Source: WS-2 sp964650245 (lineage in GTDB: Bacteria; Eisenbacteria; RBG-16-71-46). From it: a stretch of 8,912 nucleotides of DNA. Numbering within the stretch: the first letter of the stretch is position 1; every line of letters starts with the position of its first letter. Positions 7,071 through 8,912 of this stretch are shown piece after piece. Below the pieces are notes generated by a model. It saw only the letters and a program-made list of their open reading frames with translations, was not told where the DNA came from and ran no database searches. The stretch is from contig CAZYQK010000130.1 of NCBI GenBank assembly GCA_964650245.1, positions 1-8,912 of the forward strand. Direction: 5' to 3'. A program made the translations under genes and the position numbers.

Positions 7071-7370
7071 ATGAAGAGTCACCGCAGGAAGGCGGCGCTG
7101 CTGAGCGCGCTGCTGCTGGCCATCGGACTGGCCGCGCTGCCGCTCGAGGGGGCGGCGTTCAAGATCAAAGACCCGTTTCCGGACACCCAGCCGGGGGAGC
7201 CGGATGAGCCATATGGACGAGTGATGCAGGTTCGTCCCGAGCTCTCATGGTTGAGTAGCATTCGACTTCGGATCTGGTTCATCGGACTGGGTTCTCCCGT
7301 TTTGATCGCCTACAAGTCTTCTGCTCCGCGTGTCGCATCTAGCCGCTCAGGGGCCGGTCGTCATGAATGA
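7071..7370 (+). CDS. Small signal-peptide-bearing protein, unknown function
   Basis: A 99-residue ORF of no recognised family. It starts with a basic stretch (KSHRRK, 2-7) and a hydrophobic core (residues 8-25), then EGAAF, consistent with a signal peptide cut near A28/A29. The next part is acidic and Pro-rich (DPFPDTQPGEPDEPYG, 34-49). A second moderately hydrophobic stretch (WLSSIRLRIWFIGLGSPVLI, 60-79) and a Ser/Arg-rich end follow. The start is supported by AAGGAG at a spacing of 7. Its stop (TGA, 7368-7370) lies inside the first codons of the TPR gene (ATGAATGA), suggesting translational coupling. G+C drops from the host-like first 43 codons to about 50-60% afterwards. Possible readings are a secreted peptide precursor, a small envelope protein, or a degenerate remnant of a longer gene. 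Its function is not known. Confidence 0.6.
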   Translation: MKSHRRKAALLSALLLAIGLAALPLEGAAFKIKDPFPDTQPGEPDEPYGRVMQVRPELSWLSSIRLRIWFIGLGSPVLIAYKSSAPRVASSRSGAGRHE

Positions 7371-8912
7371 TGTGACAACAAGGGCAGCCGCGCTCCGAGA
7401 TCTCATTCGGGGCGGCAGCAGCGGGGTCGGGGGACAGCCCGTGGCCGAGGCTGTCGTCAACTGCTGCGCGGACCTCGTCGAAGCGGGCGAGACGGAACTC
7501 GCCCTCTCACTCATAGACACGTCCGAGGAGCTTATGGCTGGTGCAGGCGCTGACTGGGCTCTAAGGCTCGGCATCGTGCGCGTGCAGGCACTGATCAAAG
7601 CTGGCCAGCCAGAGCGAGCACTCGCCTTCGTGAGGCAGCTAACGCGCGAGCACGGGGAATACCTCGCACGAGCGTCCACGGAGTCGTTCAGGGTGCGAAT
7701 CAGTGAGGCGCACATACTTTGGCTGACGAACAGGGCAGACGAAGCAGTCCAAAGGCTTCACGAGATTCGCACCGAGCTCTTGGCGCGGCCGGACTCAGTG
7801 CTCTTGGCCTCATGCGCGCTCCACTTATCATCCGCGGAAATGGTTAGAGGTAACTATGAGACTGCTCACGAGTTCGTCCTTGAGGCGATCGTATCGGCGC
7901 GTCGCTGCAGAGCTCGAGCGATAGAGGGGCAGGCGCTGGGAAATCTTAGCTTGTTGGAGCGCCAGCGATGCCGGTGGAACGGTTCGGAAGAGGCGTCGCA
8001 AGCTGCGCTGGCCCTTTTTGAGCGCGAAGGGAACAGGGTTCAGGTTTGCCACGCGAGGCGCAGTCTGGGGATCACCGCGTGGAAGCGTGGGAGGCTTGAC
8101 TCGGCGTTGGAACACGGTCAGAGGTCTCTCGCAGACGCGGGCGGCCTGCGCAACGGACGACTTGAATGGTACGGGACACTCTTGCAGGGCATGATCCTCC
8201 TGCACGCTGGAAGCTACGACGAGTCCCGCGGGCTCTTCACCTCGGGGGCGACGTGGCAAGTTCCCGAGGCTGAGTCTCGCCCCTCACTCCTCACCACCGA
8301 GTTCCTCGGCGACATTCATCTCGAGCAGGGCCAGGCGGAACTGGCGCTCAGGCTCTACGACGAAGTCTGGCCCAAGGCGCTGGCGATCGTGCCGAAGGGC
8401 GACATCGTGGCCGAGCTCAGGCGGCGGCGCGCCGAGTGTTACCTCTTGCTCGGGCGCAGCGAGGAGGCGTACGCCGAGGCGAAGACCGGCCTCGAGCACT
8501 GCCGCGAGCTGGGCGATCGCTACGAGGAGGCCGCCACCTATCGGGTGCTCGCGCTCGCCGCAGGCGCGCTCAAACGTCCGGCCGAGGCGAAGCAGCACTT
8601 CACGCAGGGCTTTGCCTACTACGACGACATCGAGACCCCCTACGAGTGGGGCAAGCTGTGGCTGAGCTACGGCGACTGGCTGTCCGGTGCGAACGCCGGC
8701 GAGTTCGCCGATCCGAAGGGGGCACTCGAGGCCTACCACGCGGCGCGCGATCACTTCGAGCGTATGGGGGCGCAGGCGAAGCTTACCGAGGCCAACGCAC
8801 GGATTGCGGCACACGCCGCGACCCTGGCGCCGGTCGCCGCGCTCGGCCCGGCACCCGCACCGCACGCCGCGAGCGAGCACCGCCGCGCCCCGCGCCGCCC
8901 GCGGCGCTCGGC
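7363..8912 (+). CDS. TPR-repeat protein, N-terminal 516 residues (runs off right edge)
   Basis: The frame is open without a stop from the ATG at 7363 to the end of the window. The protein is almost entirely paired helices with TPR character (small residue, Gly/Asn, Ala-rich second helix). About ten units can be laid out, roughly at 68-99, 112-140, 148-181, 186-222, 228-260, 267-295, 308-340, 348-382, 387-420 and 427-470. The clearest are AECYLLLGRSEEAYAEA (357-373) and LGDIHLEQGQAELALRLYDE (315-334). No signal peptide is present, so it is probably cytosolic. From about 487 it becomes an Ala/Pro/Arg-rich linker, suggesting that another domain follows. Large TPR sensor arrays of this kind often precede a sigma-54-type AAA+, kinase or cyclase domain, but that part is not visible. 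AGGGG about 9 bases upstream and the 8-base overlap with the small ORF favour this start; GTG at 7330 is a weaker alternative. Codon use changes inside the gene. Confidence 0.85.
   Translation, partial: MNDVTTRAAALRDLIRGGSSGVGGQPVAEAVVNCCADLVEAGETELALSLIDTSEELMAGAGADWALRLGIVRVQALIKAGQPERALAFVRQLTREHGEYLARASTESFRVRISEAHILWLTNRADEAVQRLHEIRTELLARPDSVLLASCALHLSSAEMVRGNYETAHEFVLEAIVSARRCRARAIEGQALGNLSLLERQRCRWNGSEEASQAALALFEREGNRVQVCHARRSLGITAWKRGRLDSALEHGQRSLADAGGLRNGRLEWYGTLLQGMILLHAGSYDESRGLFTSGATWQVPEAESRPSLLTTEFLGDIHLEQGQAELALRLYDEVWPKALAIVPKGDIVAELRRRRAECYLLLGRSEEAYAEAKTGLEHCRELGDRYEEAATYRVLALAAGALKRPAEAKQHFTQGFAYYDDIETPYEWGKLWLSYGDWLSGANAGEFADPKGALEAYHAARDHFERMGAQAKLTEANARIAAHAATLAPVAALGPAPAPHAASEHRRAPRRPRRS

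Noticed and set aside
7071..7370. Direct identification of the small ORF as a Phr-type signalling peptide
   Set aside because: There is no sequence similarity I can point to, the gene order is opposite to Rap-Phr, and the ORF is long for such a peptide. Kept only as an architectural analogy.
7347..8880. Three minus-strand frames at 7347-7715, 7828-8259 and 8284-8880
   Set aside because: They are antisense to one continuous TPR-type frame, with no domain character and mutually inconsistent phases.

Overview
This window is GC-rich bacterial DNA. The only taxonomic hint is a secreted DUF4331 protein that ends in a FlgD-like Ig/sorting-type tail. That layout is common in uncultured FCB-type or 'Eisenbacteria'-like lineages, so the assignment is tentative. 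No rRNA, tRNA, CRISPR array or transposase was seen.

Layout. Bases 1-6699 carry four genes, all on the minus strand. In transcription order they are: a 916-residue hybrid sensor histidine kinase (3949-6699; PAS, HisKA, HATPase, two receivers, HPt), a 402-residue MFS transporter of Fsr type (2658-3866), an exported DUF4331 protein (725-2494), and the first 184 residues of a short-form 6-phosphogluconate dehydrogenase cut by the left edge (1-553). Gaps of 82-171 bases separate them. Each gap holds perfect GC-rich inverted repeats without T-tracts, so tight operon structure is not evident.

A 371-base divergent intergenic region (6700-7070) contains a short AT-richer patch with promoter-like hexamers facing both ways. 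It then has a series of strong inverted repeats that would lie in the leader of the plus-strand unit. That unit starts with a 99-codon ORF encoding a small protein with an N-terminal signal sequence (7071-7370), preceded by a strong Shine-Dalgarno. It overlaps by 8 bases a large TPR-repeat protein (7363 to beyond 8912) that stays open for 516 codons to the right edge.

The part most worth a second look is this plus-strand pair. A possible secreted peptide or small protein is translationally coupled to a TPR-type regulator. A lower-GC block with atypical codons (about 7200-8220) spans the C-terminal half of the small ORF and the N-terminal half of the TPR protein, while both outer parts look host-like. 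A second notable point is the sensor kinase's first receiver domain, where Glu (E511) stands in the phospho-acceptor Asp position, next to a fully canonical second receiver.
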